From Streptococcus sp. oral taxon 056 str. F0418 (GTDB lineage Bacteria > Bacillota > Bacilli > Lactobacillales > Streptococcaceae), in NCBI RefSeq assembly GCF_000220065.1, contig NZ_AFQU01000001.1, forward strand, positions 992,001-1,056,000: DNA of 64,000 bases. The letters run 5' to 3'. The stretch's first letter is position 1; the number at the start of each line of letters is the position of its first letter. Below are positions 27,971 to 38,678 of the stretch, in pieces. Below the pieces are notes generated by a model. That model was not told the origin of the DNA. It did not search any database and saw only the letters and a list, made by a program, of their open reading frames with translations. Both the position numbers and the translations under genes were made by a program.

Positions 27971-30900
27971 TTATTCTTCTGTTCCTTCAGCATCAAAAGC
28001 TGCCTTAGCTTCTTGAGCTGCCTTTTCACGTGCTTTTTCAAGGTCATCAACGTGAATCACATCATCATCTTCACCTTCATCTAAGTCACGCAATTCTACT
28101 TCATTATCATCTTCATCAAGAACGCGCATGTCCAGACCAAGAGATTGCAATTCTTTAACAAGAACGCGGAAGGATTCTGGCACACCTGGTTTTGGAATTG
28201 GTTTTCCTTTGGTAATAGCTTCATAAGCCTTCAGACGTCCATTGACATCATCTGACTTGTAAGTCAAGATTTCTTGGAGAACATTAGAAGCACCATACGC
28301 TTCCAAAGCCCAAACTTCCATCTCACCAAAACGTTGTCCACCAAACTGAGCTTTACCTCCAAGTGGCTGTTGGGTAACCATTGAGTATGGACCTACTGAG
28401 CGCGCGTGGAGTTTATCATCAACCATGTGGTGGAGCTTGATCATGTACATGACACCAACAGATACACGGTTGTCAAACGGCTCACCGGTACGTCCATCAT
28501 AGAGAATAGTCTTGGCATCGCTGTCCATACCAGCTTCGCGGACCGTATCCCAGAGGTCTTCTGAGCTTGCTCCATCAAAGACTGGTGTCGCAATATGGAT
28601 GCCCAAGTTACGTGCTGCCATACCAAGGTGAAGCTCCATAACCTGACCAATGTTCATACGAGATGGTACCCCGAGTGGGTTCAACATGATATCAACTGGT
28701 GTTCCATCTGGCAAGTAAGGCATATCTTCCACAGGAACGATACGGGATACAACCCCTTTGTTTCCGTGACGACCGGCCATCTTATCTCCGACCTTAATCT
28801 TACGTTTTTGAGCAATGTAGACACGAACCAGCATATTAACACCAGATTGCAACTCATCACCATTTGCACGGGTAAAGATCTTCACATCACGAACCACTCC
28901 ATCAGCACCATGTGGTACACGCAGAGAAGTATCACGAACTTCACGAGACTTGTCACCAAAGATGGCATGAAGCAGGCGCTCTTCAGCAGAAAGGTCTTTT
29001 TCACCCTTCGGAGTGACTTTCCCGACTAGGATGTCTCCTTCCTTGACTTCCGCCCCAATGCGGATAATACCCATTTCATCTAGGTTGCGCAGGGCATCTT
29101 CCCCTACGTTTGGAATTTCACGGGTAATTTCTTCTGGGCCAAGCTTGGTGTCACGTGTTTCTGATTCGTATTCTTCCAAGTGAACAGAGGTGTAGACATC
29201 GTCTTTGACCAGACGCTCACTCATGATAACCGCATCCTCGAAGTTATAACCTTCCCATGTCATGTAGGCAACGATTGGGTTTTGTCCCAGAGCCATTTCT
29301 CCATTTTCCATAGAAGGTCCGTCAGCGATAAAGTCGCCTTTTTCGACAACATCGCCAACTTTTACAAGGGTGCGTTGGTTGTAAGCAGTTCCTGAGTTAG
29401 AACGGCGGAATTTTTGAATTTGGTAAACATCAAGAGAACCATCTTCACGGCGGACTTCAACCTTGTCTGCATCCGCATAGGTAACCTTACCATCATGCTG
29501 GGCAATGACTGCCGCTCCAGAGTCGTGGGCAGCTTGGTATTCCATACCAGTACCGACATACGGCGCTTTTGGATCAATCAAAGGCACAGCCTGACGCTGC
29601 ATGTTGGCACCCATGAGGGCACGGTTGGAGTCGTCATTTTCCAAGAAAGGAATACATGCTGTCGCTACAGCAACTACCTGCTTAGGTGATACATCCATAT
29701 AGTCTACTTGGTCTGATGGGAATTCTTGGTTATTACCTTGGTGGCGTCCCATAACGATAGGCTCCGCAAAACCACCTTCTTCATTAAGCTTAGAATTGGC
29801 CTGCGCTACGATAAACTCATCTTCCTCATCAGCTGTCAACCAAACGATTTCGTTGGTTACCACGCCAGCTTCACGATCTACCTTACGGTAAGGCGTTTGA
29901 ATAAATCCATATTTGTTAAGATGTCCATAAGAAGACAGATTATTGATCAAACCGATGTTTGGTCCTTCAGGCGTTTCAATCGGACACATACGACCATAGT
30001 GAGTATAGTGCACGTCCCGCACTTCATAACCAGCGCGGTCACGGGTCAAACCACCAGGTCCTAAGGCAGACAGACGACGCTTGTGAGAAAGTTCAGACAG
30101 CGGATTGTGTTGGTCCATGAACTGTGACAACTGTGAAGAACCAAAGAATTCTTTAATAGCTGCAGTCACAGGACGGATGTTGATGATTTGCTGTGGAGTT
30201 AGTACTTCGTTATCTTGTACACTCATCCGTTCGCGAACATTACGCTCCATTCGAGAAAGTCCGAGGCGAACCTGGTTAGCCAAAAGCTCACCAACTGCAC
30301 GAATACGACGGTTCCCCAAGTGGTCAATATCATCCACACGGCCGATACCTTCAGCCAAGTTGAGAAAATAACTCATCTCAGCCAAGATGTCAGCTGGTGT
30401 TACAGTCCGAACTTTGTCAGAAGGATTTGCATTACCAATAATAGTCACAACACGGTCTGGATCCGTCGGAGCTACAACTTTGAACTTCTGCAATTCTACA
30501 GGCTCTGTCAAGACAGCTGAATCGTTTGGAATATAAGTGATTTTGTTCAAACCATTGTCCAGCTGCTCTGCAATGCTGTCAATGACACTGCGGGTCATAA
30601 CTGTACCAGCTTCAACCAAGATTTCTCCCGTTTCAGCATCAACAAGTGGCTCAGCAATGGTTTGATTTAGCAAGCGTGTCTTGATGTTGAGCTTCTTATT
30701 AATCTTATAACGTCCAACCGCTGCCAAGTCATAACGATGCGGATCAAAGAAACGTGCTACCAAAAGAGAGCGAGAGCTTTCTGCTGTCTTAGGCTCACCC
30801 GGACGAAGACGCTCATAAATTTCTTTCAGAGCTTCATCCGTACGAGAGTCCATAGGATTTTTATGAATATCTTTTTCAATGGTATTGCGTACCAAGTCGC

Positions 30901-31540
30901 TATCGCCAAAAATGTCAAAAATCTCATCATCACCTGAGAAACCAAGCGCACGAACTAAAGTCGTAAACGGAATTTTACGAGTTCGGTCAATACGAGTGTA
31001 GGCGATATCTTTTGAGTCTGTTTCCAGCTCTAGCCAAGCTCCACGGTTAGGAATAATAGTTGAACCGTAGCCGACTTTACCATTTTTATCAACTTTATCA
31101 TTAAAATAGACACCAGGAGAGCGCACCAATTGAGATACGATAATACGCTCACCACCGTTGATGATGAAAGTTCCCATTTCAGTCATGATTGGGAAATCAC
31201 CAAAGAAGACTTCCTGAGTCTTGATTTCACCAGTTTCCTTGTTAATCAGGCGGAAGGTTACAAAGATCGGCGCTGAATAGCTAGCGTCATGAATGCGCGC
31301 TTCTTCCAGCGTATATTTTGGTTCACGGATTTCATATCCTACAAATTCCAATTCCATGGTATCCGTAAAGTTTGAAATAGGAAGTACATCTTCAAAGACT
31401 TCCTTCAGACCATGATCCAAAAAATCTTTAAAAGAATCTGTTTGAATCTCAATCAGGTTAGGTAAATCAAGAACTTCCTTAATTCTTGAGAAGCTACGAC
31501 GGGTACGATGTTTCCCGTATTGAACGTCATGTCCTGCCAA
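27971..31540 (-). CDS. rpoB: DNA-directed RNA polymerase subunit beta
   Basis: This 1189-residue protein starts with TTG at 31540 ([17 protein letters not shown]) after AAAGGAGT. The rifampicin-binding cluster [20 protein letters not shown] with [10 protein letters not shown] is wild type, so no classical resistance change is visible. It ends in an acidic, Ala-rich tail. A ~450-base untranslated leader with imperfect direct repeats precedes it. Confidence 0.98.
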   Translation of the reverse strand: MAGHDVQYGKHRTRRSFSRIKEVLDLPNLIEIQTDSFKDFLDHGLKEVFEDVLPISNFTDTMELEFVGYEIREPKYTLEEARIHDASYSAPIFVTFRLINKETGEIKTQEVFFGDFPIMTEMGTFIINGGERIIVSQLVRSPGVYFNDKVDKNGKVGYGSTIIPNRGAWLELETDSKDIAYTRIDRTRKIPFTTLVRALGFSGDDEIFDIFGDSDLVRNTIEKDIHKNPMDSRTDEALKEIYERLRPGEPKTAESSRSLLVARFFDPHRYDLAAVGRYKINKKLNIKTRLLNQTIAEPLVDAETGEILVEAGTVMTRSVIDSIAEQLDNGLNKITYIPNDSAVLTEPVELQKFKVVAPTDPDRVVTIIGNANPSDKVRTVTPADILAEMSYFLNLAEGIGRVDDIDHLGNRRIRAVGELLANQVRLGLSRMERNVRERMSVQDNEVLTPQQIINIRPVTAAIKEFFGSSQLSQFMDQHNPLSELSHKRRLSALGPGGLTRDRAGYEVRDVHYTHYGRMCPIETPEGPNIGLINNLSSYGHLNKYGFIQTPYRKVDREAGVVTNEIVWLTADEEDEFIVAQANSKLNEEGGFAEPIVMGRHQGNNQEFPSDQVDYMDVSPKQVVAVATACIPFLENDDSNRALMGANMQRQAVPLIDPKAPYVGTGMEYQAAHDSGAAVIAQHDGKVTYADADKVEVRREDGSLDVYQIQKFRRSNSGTAYNQRTLVKVGDVVEKGDFIADGPSMENGEMALGQNPIVAYMTWEGYNFEDAVIMSERLVKDDVYTSVHLEEYESETRDTKLGPEEITREIPNVGEDALRNLDEMGIIRIGAEVKEGDILVGKVTPKGEKDLSAEERLLHAIFGDKSREVRDTSLRVPHGADGVVRDVKIFTRANGDELQSGVNMLVRVYIAQKRKIKVGDKMAGRHGNKGVVSRIVPVEDMPYLPDGTPVDIMLNPLGVPSRMNIGQVMELHLGMAARNLGIHIATPVFDGASSEDLWDTVREAGMDSDAKTILYDGRTGEPFDNRVSVGVMYMIKLHHMVDDKLHARSVGPYSMVTQQPLGGKAQFGGQRFGEMEVWALEAYGASNVLQEILTYKSDDVNGRLKAYEAITKGKPIPKPGVPESFRVLVKELQSLGLDMRVLDEDDNEVELRDLDEGEDDDVIHVDDLEKAREKAAQEAKAAFDAEGTEE

Positions 31541-31990
31541 GTTTTTACTCCTTTATGATAAGATACTAAGGGACGATTCGACTTATCGAAATTTCTATAG
31601 AAAAGCGAAAGTCTACTGTGCCTTTTAAACACAGAAACTAATCACTTTCTCTAAGAAAGTAGTCCCGAGTTCAAGTGACCAAGATACTCTGGCCGTAAAA
31701 AGCGAGGTAAAAATAGGAAATGAGCAAAGTATTCAATGAACACTAGACAATCTATTTCTTACGAAGCTTTAGGCCAAGTTCAATTAAGACGGAGAGCGTT
31801 ACAAATCGAAAAAATAGGAAAGCAATGCAATATTTAATAAACGCAAAGCAATTTATCTTTTTTCGAGTTTTGGCTCAAGTTTTATTCCACACCTCTAAAG
31901 AGGGGTATCTGCCATTTCACAGCATCGTAAAACAGCTACAATTAGTCCTTTTCGGGTAATTTTCAGAATTATTAAAAATTGATTACAAAA
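31541..31990 (-). promoter_or_regulatory. Long rpoB leader with imperfect 77-base direct repeats
   Basis: No gene is evident in this stretch. Two related segments, about 31708-31785 and 31809-31886, share AAAAATAGGAAA at one end and AAGTT near the other, with scattered matches between, 101 bases apart. On the minus strand each carries a promoter-like pair with 17-base spacing (TTGAGC/TAAATT in one, TTGGCC/TAGATT in the other). A small ACTTTCTTAGAGAAAGT hairpin lies nearer rpoB. The true start site cannot be fixed from sequence. Confidence 0.5.
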
Positions 31991-32014
31991 AACAATTTTT
32001 TCTAAAAATAGGCA

Positions 32015-32064
32015 CAAAAAGAGCAGCTAAATCTGACTTATGAAAGTTTGATTTAACTGCTGTT
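32015..32064 (-). terminator. Terminator of pbp1b
   Basis: On the minus strand GCAG-TAAATC...GATTTA-CTGC forms a long stem around a small loop and is followed by TCTTTTTG. It lies about 110 bases after the pbp1b stop and before the rpoB leader. Confidence 0.75.
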
Positions 32065-32173
32065 AGCTTTTTTGGACAATATTTCAAAAAAACAAACGAC
32101 AAATTATTAATATTATTTTACCCTATTTCGCTTAAAAATGCAAGATTATCAGCGTTATGAAAGCCTTTTTATT

Positions 32174-34639
32174 TTAATTTGTTCGACTTTGGCTAGAATT
32201 TTTATCCCTAGAAGAATCCTCTTGATTTTTATTAGAGTCCTTTTCTTCTTTTTCATTTTTCTTTTCGTTGGACTTTTCTTTGTCTTTGTCTTTCTTCTCA
32301 GTCTCTTGGCTGCCTATCATCGAAGCCCATGCCTGCTGTAAATCTCCATCTGTACCGCCGATAGCAAAACGATAAGAAAGTGCTGGAGCTCCATTTTTAG
32401 CCCAGTAACTTTTCACAGTCGGACCAGTAACTGTCACGTCACGACCATTTACATTAACACGTCCGCCCTTGGTTCCTGTAGCTTTCAAGACATCCGAACC
32501 AATCACACTTGGATCTAGATTAAAACGATCGCCAACACCAAAAACATTTGGATCAGCTTGGTGGATAGCATTCACAAGGTTTGCCATATAACTAGCATTA
32601 TTATTATATCCTGTTAATGCAGCCATTGAGGTATTATCATCATGACCAATCCATCCGCCCAAAGTCACTTTTGGAGTAGAGAGCATCAGCCACATATCCC
32701 CATTAACATTGGTTGTACCTGTTTTCCCAATCCAGTCAGCACTTAACAAGTCACCATTGACTTGTGACAAACGTGACTTGAAGGTTGTAGTTGTTCCAGA
32801 GTCTAAAACTCCTCTCATTAAGCTCTGCATAATCGTTGCTGACGCAGGACTATAAACTTGTACAGGCTCTGCTTTATGCTCATAGACAACCTGACCTAAG
32901 CGATTCGTGATTTTTTCAATCATATAGCGCTCCTGATAGGCACCGTTATTAGCTAATGTCTGAAAGCCATTGGTATGCTGAGCGACTGATACTTCAATCC
33001 CTCCTCCCAATGGTAGGCTTTCAACCGTGTAATCTGAGATAGAATACCCCATTTTATCCATGTAGCCCTTGACATTGACACCTTTTTCGCGCAACAGCTT
33101 ATAAGTCCAGTAAGCCGGAATATTCCATGACGCATTCAACGCTTCAGGTAGATCGATCATAGCAGTTCCACGACTATCAGCATGCATGATTGGATCACCA
33201 CTTGAGAAGTTTGTTGGATAATTAGACAATATGCTCGCACTTCCCATTAAGCCTTGATCAATTGCTATTCCATAAGCTAAAATAGGCTTAATCGTCGAAC
33301 CTGGAGAACGCTCTGTATCAAAAGCATGGTTATTTTGATTCTCTGCATAATTTCGACCACCGATAAATCCTAAAACCGCTCCTGTCTGATTATTAAGCAA
33401 GACATTCCCTACTTGTACCTGCCCAGTGCCATCATCTAGGATCTCACCGTAAGTTGCGACCGCATTCTGCATCGCATCGTGAACAGCCTTATTGATCGTT
33501 GTTGTGATTGTATAGCCACCTTCACTTAATTCTTTTTTCGCCAACTCTTTATAAGACTTAACAGTCGCCGTATTTTTCAAGTCTTGCTGAGAAACATTAT
33601 CTCGTTTGATAAGATAATTATACATGGCTTTCTCTGCTTCAGACATAACTGTATAGTATAGGTAGCCACGCGCAACTCGCTCAACAGTACCAGAAGGCAA
33701 AAAATCTTTCGTCAAATCATAGTCTTTATATAAATTGTACTCATCCTGGCTCAAAGCGCCCGTACGATACATATTATAGAGAACATCTTTGGCCCTATTA
33801 AGTCCATAAGCCATATTTTCCGGTGTCTTAAGGCTACCATTTGAGGCATATGGAGAATATACAATCGGACTTTGCGGCAAGCCTGCTATGAATGCTGCCT
33901 GTGGAATCGTCAATTGACTTGCACTAACTCCAAAAATTCCTTGAGCTGCTTCTTCTACGCCTGCAATATTTTGTCCCTTATTATTTCTACCAAAAGGTGA
34001 CACATTTAGGTACGTCGTAAGAATTTCATCCTTGGTCATATAACGCTCTAAAGCCAGAGCATCAACAATCTCCGTAGCTTTACGTGTAAAGGTTGGTGCA
34101 TCTCCGACAACCTGTTGCTTGATAATTTGCTGGGTAATTGTCGAGCCGCCGCTGGCAGATCCAATCCCTACTACAGATCCTAAAGTAGCTCGCAAGACTG
34201 CTTTAGGCACGACCCCATTATGTGTCATGAAATTCTCATCCTCAGTAGCGATAACAGCTTTTTTAACATTCTCAGAAATAGCAGAACTATCAACCGTCAC
34301 TCGTATCAAATCACTATCTATGGATGAAATCACACTACCGTCCGCATAGGTCAACTCTGATACAGCTGATATATTTTGCACCTGGCGAATCAAAGCATCC
34401 TTTTCAGGTACGGTGACTTTATTAAATAGATTAAGTGCATAACCCGTCGCAACACCAGCTCCAAATAGTCCTCCTAAAAAAAGAAAGACAAAAAGGGCAT
34501 TTGACAATAGCTTGATGCTACGCAAAGTAATCGCACCAACATCGGCAGGAGACAACGGTTCTCCCTCTTTTGTGTTATGTGGTTTCTTACTTATTCTGCT
34601 TAACAAAGTACGAAACTTTTTATTGACTTGTTTCAACAT
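32174..34639 (-). CDS. pbp1b: Class A penicillin-binding protein 1b
   Basis: This 821-residue bifunctional enzyme polymerises and cross-links peptidoglycan outside the membrane. After a basic cytoplasmic tail there is one membrane anchor (about residues 50-72). The glycosyltransferase domain has [13 protein letters not shown] and GGSTITQQ. The transpeptidase domain has SPGSTIKP (active Ser), SWN and KTGTT. The C-terminus is a Lys/Glu/Asn-rich low-complexity tail of about 50 residues. Its length equals pneumococcal PBP1b. It is divergently transcribed from tyrS. Confidence 0.93.
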   Translation of the reverse strand: MLKQVNKKFRTLLSRISKKPHNTKEGEPLSPADVGAITLRSIKLLSNALFVFLFLGGLFGAGVATGYALNLFNKVTVPEKDALIRQVQNISAVSELTYADGSVISSIDSDLIRVTVDSSAISENVKKAVIATEDENFMTHNGVVPKAVLRATLGSVVGIGSASGGSTITQQIIKQQVVGDAPTFTRKATEIVDALALERYMTKDEILTTYLNVSPFGRNNKGQNIAGVEEAAQGIFGVSASQLTIPQAAFIAGLPQSPIVYSPYASNGSLKTPENMAYGLNRAKDVLYNMYRTGALSQDEYNLYKDYDLTKDFLPSGTVERVARGYLYYTVMSEAEKAMYNYLIKRDNVSQQDLKNTATVKSYKELAKKELSEGGYTITTTINKAVHDAMQNAVATYGEILDDGTGQVQVGNVLLNNQTGAVLGFIGGRNYAENQNNHAFDTERSPGSTIKPILAYGIAIDQGLMGSASILSNYPTNFSSGDPIMHADSRGTAMIDLPEALNASWNIPAYWTYKLLREKGVNVKGYMDKMGYSISDYTVESLPLGGGIEVSVAQHTNGFQTLANNGAYQERYMIEKITNRLGQVVYEHKAEPVQVYSPASATIMQSLMRGVLDSGTTTTFKSRLSQVNGDLLSADWIGKTGTTNVNGDMWLMLSTPKVTLGGWIGHDDNTSMAALTGYNNNASYMANLVNAIHQADPNVFGVGDRFNLDPSVIGSDVLKATGTKGGRVNVNGRDVTVTGPTVKSYWAKNGAPALSYRFAIGGTDGDLQQAWASMIGSQETEKKDKDKEKSNEKKNEKEEKDSNKNQEDSSRDKNSSQSRTN

Positions 34640-34745
34640 ATTCTATCCTCGTAATGCTTATTATATCAAAATCTTTGTACTTGTGACAACAAGAGATCCA
34701 ATCGCTATTTTTTGTGAAACTTTTTCTCATTTTTTTGCTATTTTA

Positions 34746-34775
34746 TTACACTCTTTTCATGGTTTATGGTAAAAT
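34746..34775 (+). promoter_or_regulatory. tyrS promoter
   Basis: TTACAC (34746-34751) and an extended -10, TGGTAAAAT (hexamer 34770-34775), are spaced by 18 bases; the tyrS ATG follows 37 bases later. The leader is too short for a T-box, which many Firmicute tRNA-synthetase genes have. Confidence 0.6.
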
Positions 34776-34812
34776 GAGAGAATACATTTAAAACTAAAAA
34801 GGAGAGACAGAC

Positions 34813-36069
34813 ATGCACATTTTTGATGAGCTAAAAGAACGTGGGTTGATTTTCCAAACAACTGATGAAGAAGCCTTACGACACGCACTAGAAGAAGGTC
34901 AGGTCTCTTATTATACTGGATATGATCCAACAGCAGACAGCCTGCATCTTGGACACCTTGTGGCTATCTTGACTAGCCGTCGATTACAGCTAGCTGGACA
35001 CAAACCTTATGCGCTCGTTGGCGGTGCTACAGGTCTCATTGGCGATCCCTCTTTTAAAGATGCTGAGCGCAGTTTGCAGACAAAAGAGACAGTTGAAGGT
35101 TGGGTAAAAAGTATTCAAGGACAGCTCGCCGGATTGCTCGACTTTGAAAATGGTCAAAATAAAGCAGAAATGGTCAACAATTATGACTGGTTCTCAGATA
35201 TTAGTTTCATTGACTTTCTACGTGATGTTGGAAAATACTTTACAGTCAACTACATGATGAGCAAAGAATCCGTCAAAAAACGGATCGAAACAGGTATTTC
35301 CTATACAGAATTTGCATACCAAATCATGCAAGGCTATGACTTTTTCATCTTAAATCAAAAGTTTGGTGTGACTTTGCAAATCGGAGGTTCTGATCAGTGG
35401 GGAAATATGACTGCGGGAACGGAATTACTTCGTCGTAAAGCTGATAAAACAGGACATGTTATCACTGTCCCACTCATCACTGACGCTACCGGTAAAAAAT
35501 TTGGCAAGTCAGAAGGAAATGCCGTTTGGCTTAATGCCGACAAAACAAGTCCTTACGAAATGTATCAATTCTGGATGAATATCATGGATGACGATGCAGT
35601 TCGATTCTTGAAGATTTTCACTTTCCTAAGCTTAGATGAAATCGAGACAATTCGTCAACAATTTGAAGCTGCTCCGCATGAACGACTCGCCCAAAAAATC
35701 CTAGCACGTGAGGTCGTATCCTTGGTGCATGGTGAAAAAGCCTACCAAGAAGCACTAAACATCACTGAACAACTCTTTGCTGGTAATATTAAAAATTTAT
35801 CTGTGAAAGAATTAAAACAAGGACTTCGTGGTGTGCCTAATTATCAAGTTAAAGAAGAAGATAGCCTCAACATTGTCGATTTATTAGTCGTTGCAGGCGT
35901 TGTAAATTCTAAACGCCAAGCACGCGAAGATGTCCAAAACGGTGCCATCTACTTAAATGGCGATCGTATTCAAGATTTAGACTACACGCTAAGCGATACT
36001 GATAAGTTAGAAAACGGGTTAACTGTCATCCGACGTGGTAAGAAGAAATACTTTGTATTAACGTATTAA
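34813..36069 (+). CDS. tyrS: Tyrosyl-tRNA synthetase
   Basis: This 418-residue class I synthetase has a HIGH-type motif, HLGHL, with [12 protein letters not shown] just before it, and a KMSKS variant, KFGKS. The [10 protein letters not shown] segment binds tyrosine. The C-terminal ~70 residues are an S4 RNA-binding domain ([20 protein letters not shown]). It charges tRNA-Tyr. The start follows GGAGAG. A hairpin terminator lies directly after the stop. Confidence 0.97.
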   Translation: MHIFDELKERGLIFQTTDEEALRHALEEGQVSYYTGYDPTADSLHLGHLVAILTSRRLQLAGHKPYALVGGATGLIGDPSFKDAERSLQTKETVEGWVKSIQGQLAGLLDFENGQNKAEMVNNYDWFSDISFIDFLRDVGKYFTVNYMMSKESVKKRIETGISYTEFAYQIMQGYDFFILNQKFGVTLQIGGSDQWGNMTAGTELLRRKADKTGHVITVPLITDATGKKFGKSEGNAVWLNADKTSPYEMYQFWMNIMDDDAVRFLKIFTFLSLDEIETIRQQFEAAPHERLAQKILAREVVSLVHGEKAYQEALNITEQLFAGNIKNLSVKELKQGLRGVPNYQVKEEDSLNIVDLLVVAGVVNSKRQAREDVQNGAIYLNGDRIQDLDYTLSDTDKLENGLTVIRRGKKKYFVLTY

Positions 36070-36071
36070 CC

Positions 36072-36106
36072 CCAAAGGAAACCTGATGATGAATAGGTTT
36101 CCTTTT
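36072..36106 (+). terminator. Terminator of tyrS
   Basis: AAAGGAAACCT and AGGTTTCCTTT pair perfectly around ~10 bases and end in T-rich sequence, three bases after tyrS. The apparent N-terminal extension of the next frame lies within this hairpin, supporting the later start at 36137. Confidence 0.88.
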
Positions 36107-36136
36107 CCATATCAAACAATCATAAGCAGGATTTAC

Positions 36137-36976
36137 ATGAAACCAAGACTTGTTCGCTTTGCTACAGCCACTGCCTTCGCCTGCCCTCTCTGTAAAGAAT
36201 CACTCACCTTACATGAAAATTGCTTTAAATGTGATCATCGTCATTCTTTTGATTTGGCAAAATTTGGCTATATAAACCTAGCTCCCCAAATCAAACAATC
36301 TAAAGAATACGATAAAGATAACTTTATTTATCGCCAAAACATTTTAGAATCTGGCTTTTATCAACATATTTTGCAAGAAATAGAACATATTTTACAAGAT
36401 CTACCAGATAAGCACATCATTTTGGATGCAGGATGTGGCGAGGGTTACTATAGCAGAAAATTACAAAACATTTTCCCTACTAAAAGCTACTATGCTTTCG
36501 ATATTTCAAAAGACTCTATACTGCTAGCCAGCAAAAATGATACCAGTCACGCTATCAAATGGTTTGTCGGCGACTTGGCTAATCTCCCCATTAAAAATGA
36601 AAGTATTGATCTAATTTTAGATATCTTTTCTCCCGCAAATTACCAAGAATTCCAACGAGTTCTAACTGATAACGGATTGTTGATAAAGGTAATCCCAACC
36701 AAACAACATGTCAAGGAAATCCGCAATAAAGTTGCCAAGCAACTCACAAATCAAGATTATTCCAACCAAGAAATATTAAAGCATTTTGAAAAATATTTTG
36801 ATATCCTTGAACAAAGAGAAGTTTGCGCAACCTATTCTATTAATGAGGATCAAAAAGAGGCACTCATTCGTATGACTCCTCTTCTCTTTCATATTAGACA
36901 CCAAGCTATCGATTGGTCTGACTTAAAAGAAATTACCATTGCGGCAACTATATTAGTCGGAAAAGCAAAAAAGTAG
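36137..36976 (+). CDS. rlmA: 23S rRNA (guanine-N1) methyltransferase RlmA
   Basis: This 279-residue protein starts at 36137 after GCAGGA. The N-terminal zinc finger is CPLCKESLTLHENCFKCDHRHSF. It leads into the conserved DLAKFGYINLAPQIKQS stretch and a SAM motif ILDAGCGEGYYSRKL. This architecture is that of RlmA(II)/TlrB enzymes of Gram-positive bacteria. They methylate the N1 of G748 in 23S rRNA and affect macrolide and telithromycin binding. Confidence 0.88.
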   Translation: MKPRLVRFATATAFACPLCKESLTLHENCFKCDHRHSFDLAKFGYINLAPQIKQSKEYDKDNFIYRQNILESGFYQHILQEIEHILQDLPDKHIILDAGCGEGYYSRKLQNIFPTKSYYAFDISKDSILLASKNDTSHAIKWFVGDLANLPIKNESIDLILDIFSPANYQEFQRVLTDNGLLIKVIPTKQHVKEIRNKVAKQLTNQDYSNQEILKHFEKYFDILEQREVCATYSINEDQKEALIRMTPLLFHIRHQAIDWSDLKEITIAATILVGKAKK

Positions 36977-37045
36977 AACGATCCAAATAATCACTTTGTG
37001 CCTTCCTACTTCCAAAACTAAGTATTCTGTATGTATAAATCATTT

Positions 37046-37079
37046 TGAGGCTGGAACTTGTTTGTCCCAGCCTCTTTTT
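37046..37079 (+). terminator. Terminator after rlmA, resembling the end of the 180-bp repeat
   Basis: GAGGCTGGAAC...GTCCCAGCCTC followed by T5 is the same hairpin that ends repeat copies A and B, but the rest of the repeat is missing. It lies between rlmA and a convergent lipoprotein gene. Confidence 0.8.
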
Positions 37080-37094
37080 CATATTTAAATCTGA

Positions 37095-37637
37095 TTATTT
37101 AAGACGATAATAAAAACTACCTTGCTCTCCAAACGATTGGATTCCAACTCCTGCCCAGAGACGATCACGATTCCTATCTGATGTATCTTTAAAGCTTTCG
37201 GTATCTGTCAACTTAACACCACTTGGAATAAATTCTAGTAAAAAACCACCAGTCTCTCCACCGTAAACACCGCCAGAAGCAGTCCCATAATCTGTCAAAG
37301 ATGCTCCGCCAAATTCATAGGTAGTAGAAACCAAACCTTTTTCATCAAAGGTAAGTTGCTCTCCCTTGTCATTTTGCCATGTTCCTTTAACACTTGAAAA
37401 ATTGCCATTAGTCAATTCTGTGATATTCATCTTTGTCTCAAGTGTCTGATTAGAAATACTAGAACTTTCAGAGGTTTTACTAGATTCTGAACTCACCGAA
37501 CTAGTTGAAGCAACAACTTGACTAGAAGTAGAAGAGCTTTCCTGTGTTCCCCCTTTTGTGGAACAGCTAGACAATACCAAACCGCTACCTCCAAATGCTA
37601 AGAACAATAGAGTCAATGAAATTATACGTCTCTTCAT
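37095..37637 (-). CDS. DUF6287 domain lipoprotein
   Basis: This 180-residue protein has a lipoprotein signal with lipobox LSSC (Cys about residue 25), then a Ser/Thr-rich linker. The C-terminal domain begins MNITELTNGNFSSVKGTWQN and continues through FDEKGLVS and DRNRDRLWAGVG. The neighbour at 37735-38343 carries the same type of domain, so they are probably paralogues. The role is unknown; placement suggests an extracytoplasmic surface. The start follows GGAGG and the gene has its own promoter. Confidence 0.8.
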   Translation of the reverse strand: MKRRIISLTLLFLAFGGSGLVLSSCSTKGGTQESSSTSSQVVASTSSVSSESSKTSESSSISNQTLETKMNITELTNGNFSSVKGTWQNDKGEQLTFDEKGLVSTTYEFGGASLTDYGTASGGVYGGETGGFLLEFIPSGVKLTDTESFKDTSDRNRDRLWAGVGIQSFGEQGSFYYRLK

Positions 37638-37701
37638 GTTTTTCCTCCAGGAATCAAGCTCGAATTTTCAAGCTCTCTTTCGTATTTTTGCTATAGACTT
37701 T

Positions 37702-37730
37702 ATTGTATCTTTTTTCTATCTTTTTAGCAA
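37702..37730 (-). promoter_or_regulatory. Promoter of the DUF6287 lipoprotein gene
   Basis: Minus-strand TTGCTA (37725-37730) and TACAAT (37702-37707) are spaced by 17 bases. The -35 lies 5 bases from the upstream gene's stop. Confidence 0.65.
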
Positions 37731-37734
37731 CTAA

Positions 37735-38343
37735 TCACTGAGAAACACGATAATAGGCTGATGCTGCAACATCTCCAGGCAAACTTTGCCCTGCAAAAAT
37801 ACGGTCTTGATTAGTATCAGAAGTATCGCCTTCTGGTGCGATGGTATTCCCCTTTATCACAAACCATATAGCATAGCCTGTATAACCTGATTGGACATTG
37901 ACTATCAGATTACCTGCAGCATCATAATTAAAAGAAGTGATATTGTCAGTATCGTTTACCAGGCCTTTTTCATTGAAAATAATTTTTTCGCCTGCTGCAT
38001 TTTGCCAGACTCCTTTTACACTGCTATAATTCCCATGCGTCATAGCATTGAAATCGAAACTTGTTGATCGTGTTTTAGTTTGCTCTTTTCCCTCAGCTTG
38101 ATCGCTAGGTTTTCCAGTTTCAGTTGCATTATCATCTGATGTCGAAACAGTCTCCTTGCTACTTGTCGTAGTAGTACTTGAATCCTGCTTTGATGAACTC
38201 TTCATAGAGACACTAGAGGAAGCCTGTGAAGATTTTGAAATAGTTTTATGATTCATGGGAGCAGATAGTTTGAAATAAACAATCACACTAATTCCTATGA
38301 TAAATAATAGACTAACAATGCCCAACAGCCATTTCTTGTTCAT
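37735..38343 (-). CDS. Membrane-anchored DUF6287 domain protein
   Basis: This 202-residue protein has an uncleaved-looking N-terminal membrane helix (LLGIVSLLFIIGISVIVYF), a Ser/Thr/Lys-rich linker and a C-terminal domain, FDFNAMTHGNYSSVKGVWQN, shared with the lipoprotein next door. No lipobox Cys follows the helix. The tandem pair differs mainly in anchoring, which suggests duplication and divergence. The start follows GAGGGG. Function is unknown. Confidence 0.78.
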   Translation of the reverse strand: MNKKWLLGIVSLLFIIGISVIVYFKLSAPMNHKTISKSSQASSSVSMKSSSKQDSSTTTTSSKETVSTSDDNATETGKPSDQAEGKEQTKTRSTSFDFNAMTHGNYSSVKGVWQNAAGEKIIFNEKGLVNDTDNITSFNYDAAGNLIVNVQSGYTGYAIWFVIKGNTIAPEGDTSDTNQDRIFAGQSLPGDVAASAYYRVSQ

Positions 38344-38374
38344 ATCAATTCCCCTCAGCTCTTATTTCACTTTT

Positions 38375-38403
38375 ATTGTAATAAAATTGTAACATAAAGT
38401 CAA
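38375..38403 (-). promoter_or_regulatory. Promoter of the membrane DUF6287 gene
   Basis: Minus-strand TTGACT (38398-38403) and TACAAT (38375-38380) are separated by 17 bases, about 30 bases before the ATG. Confidence 0.7.
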
Positions 38404-38464
38404 TATATTTTACAAAAATATTACAAAAACATCAGATAATCGATTTGAGTTTCACTAAGTACTA

Positions 38465-38674
38465 TTATTGAACAGCTAACACCTTATAAATCGTTTTAGC
38501 TAAAGCTGCTTCATAATCAGATACACTATAAAGTTTATCCGTTGTCACTTGAGCTATCTGCTTTTCTAAGTCCACAACCACATCTGACACTCCCTCCATA
38601 GATAGGAAATGCTGGGTGACGTGTTTGACACAGTTTTGACAAGATAAGTTTTCTAATTGGACATTTTGTTTCAT
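38465..38674 (-). CDS. copZ: Copper chaperone CopZ
   Basis: This 69-residue protein is a single heavy-metal-associated domain with the copper-binding motif LSCQNCVKHV near its start. It passes Cu(I) between CopA and CopY in copYAZ operons. It lies 4 bases after copA. Pneumococcus uses CupA in place of this type of CopZ, so the operon is of the S. mutans/sanguinis kind. Confidence 0.9.
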   Translation of the reverse strand: MKQNVQLENLSCQNCVKHVTQHFLSMEGVSDVVVDLEKQIAQVTTDKLYSVSDYEAALAKTIYKVLAVQ

Positions 38675-38678
38675 AGAT

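Noticed and set aside
30130..30220. Rifampicin resistance changes in rpoB
   Set aside because: The [20 protein letters not shown] and [10 protein letters not shown] segments are wild type.
30105..30520. Open frames opposite rpoB and rpoC
   Set aside because: They are antisense shadows of highly conserved genes with biased codons, and lack ribosome sites.
34640..34812. A T-box riboswitch upstream of tyrS
   Set aside because: The promoter lies only 37 bases before the ATG, leaving no room; no T-box core or antiterminator is present.
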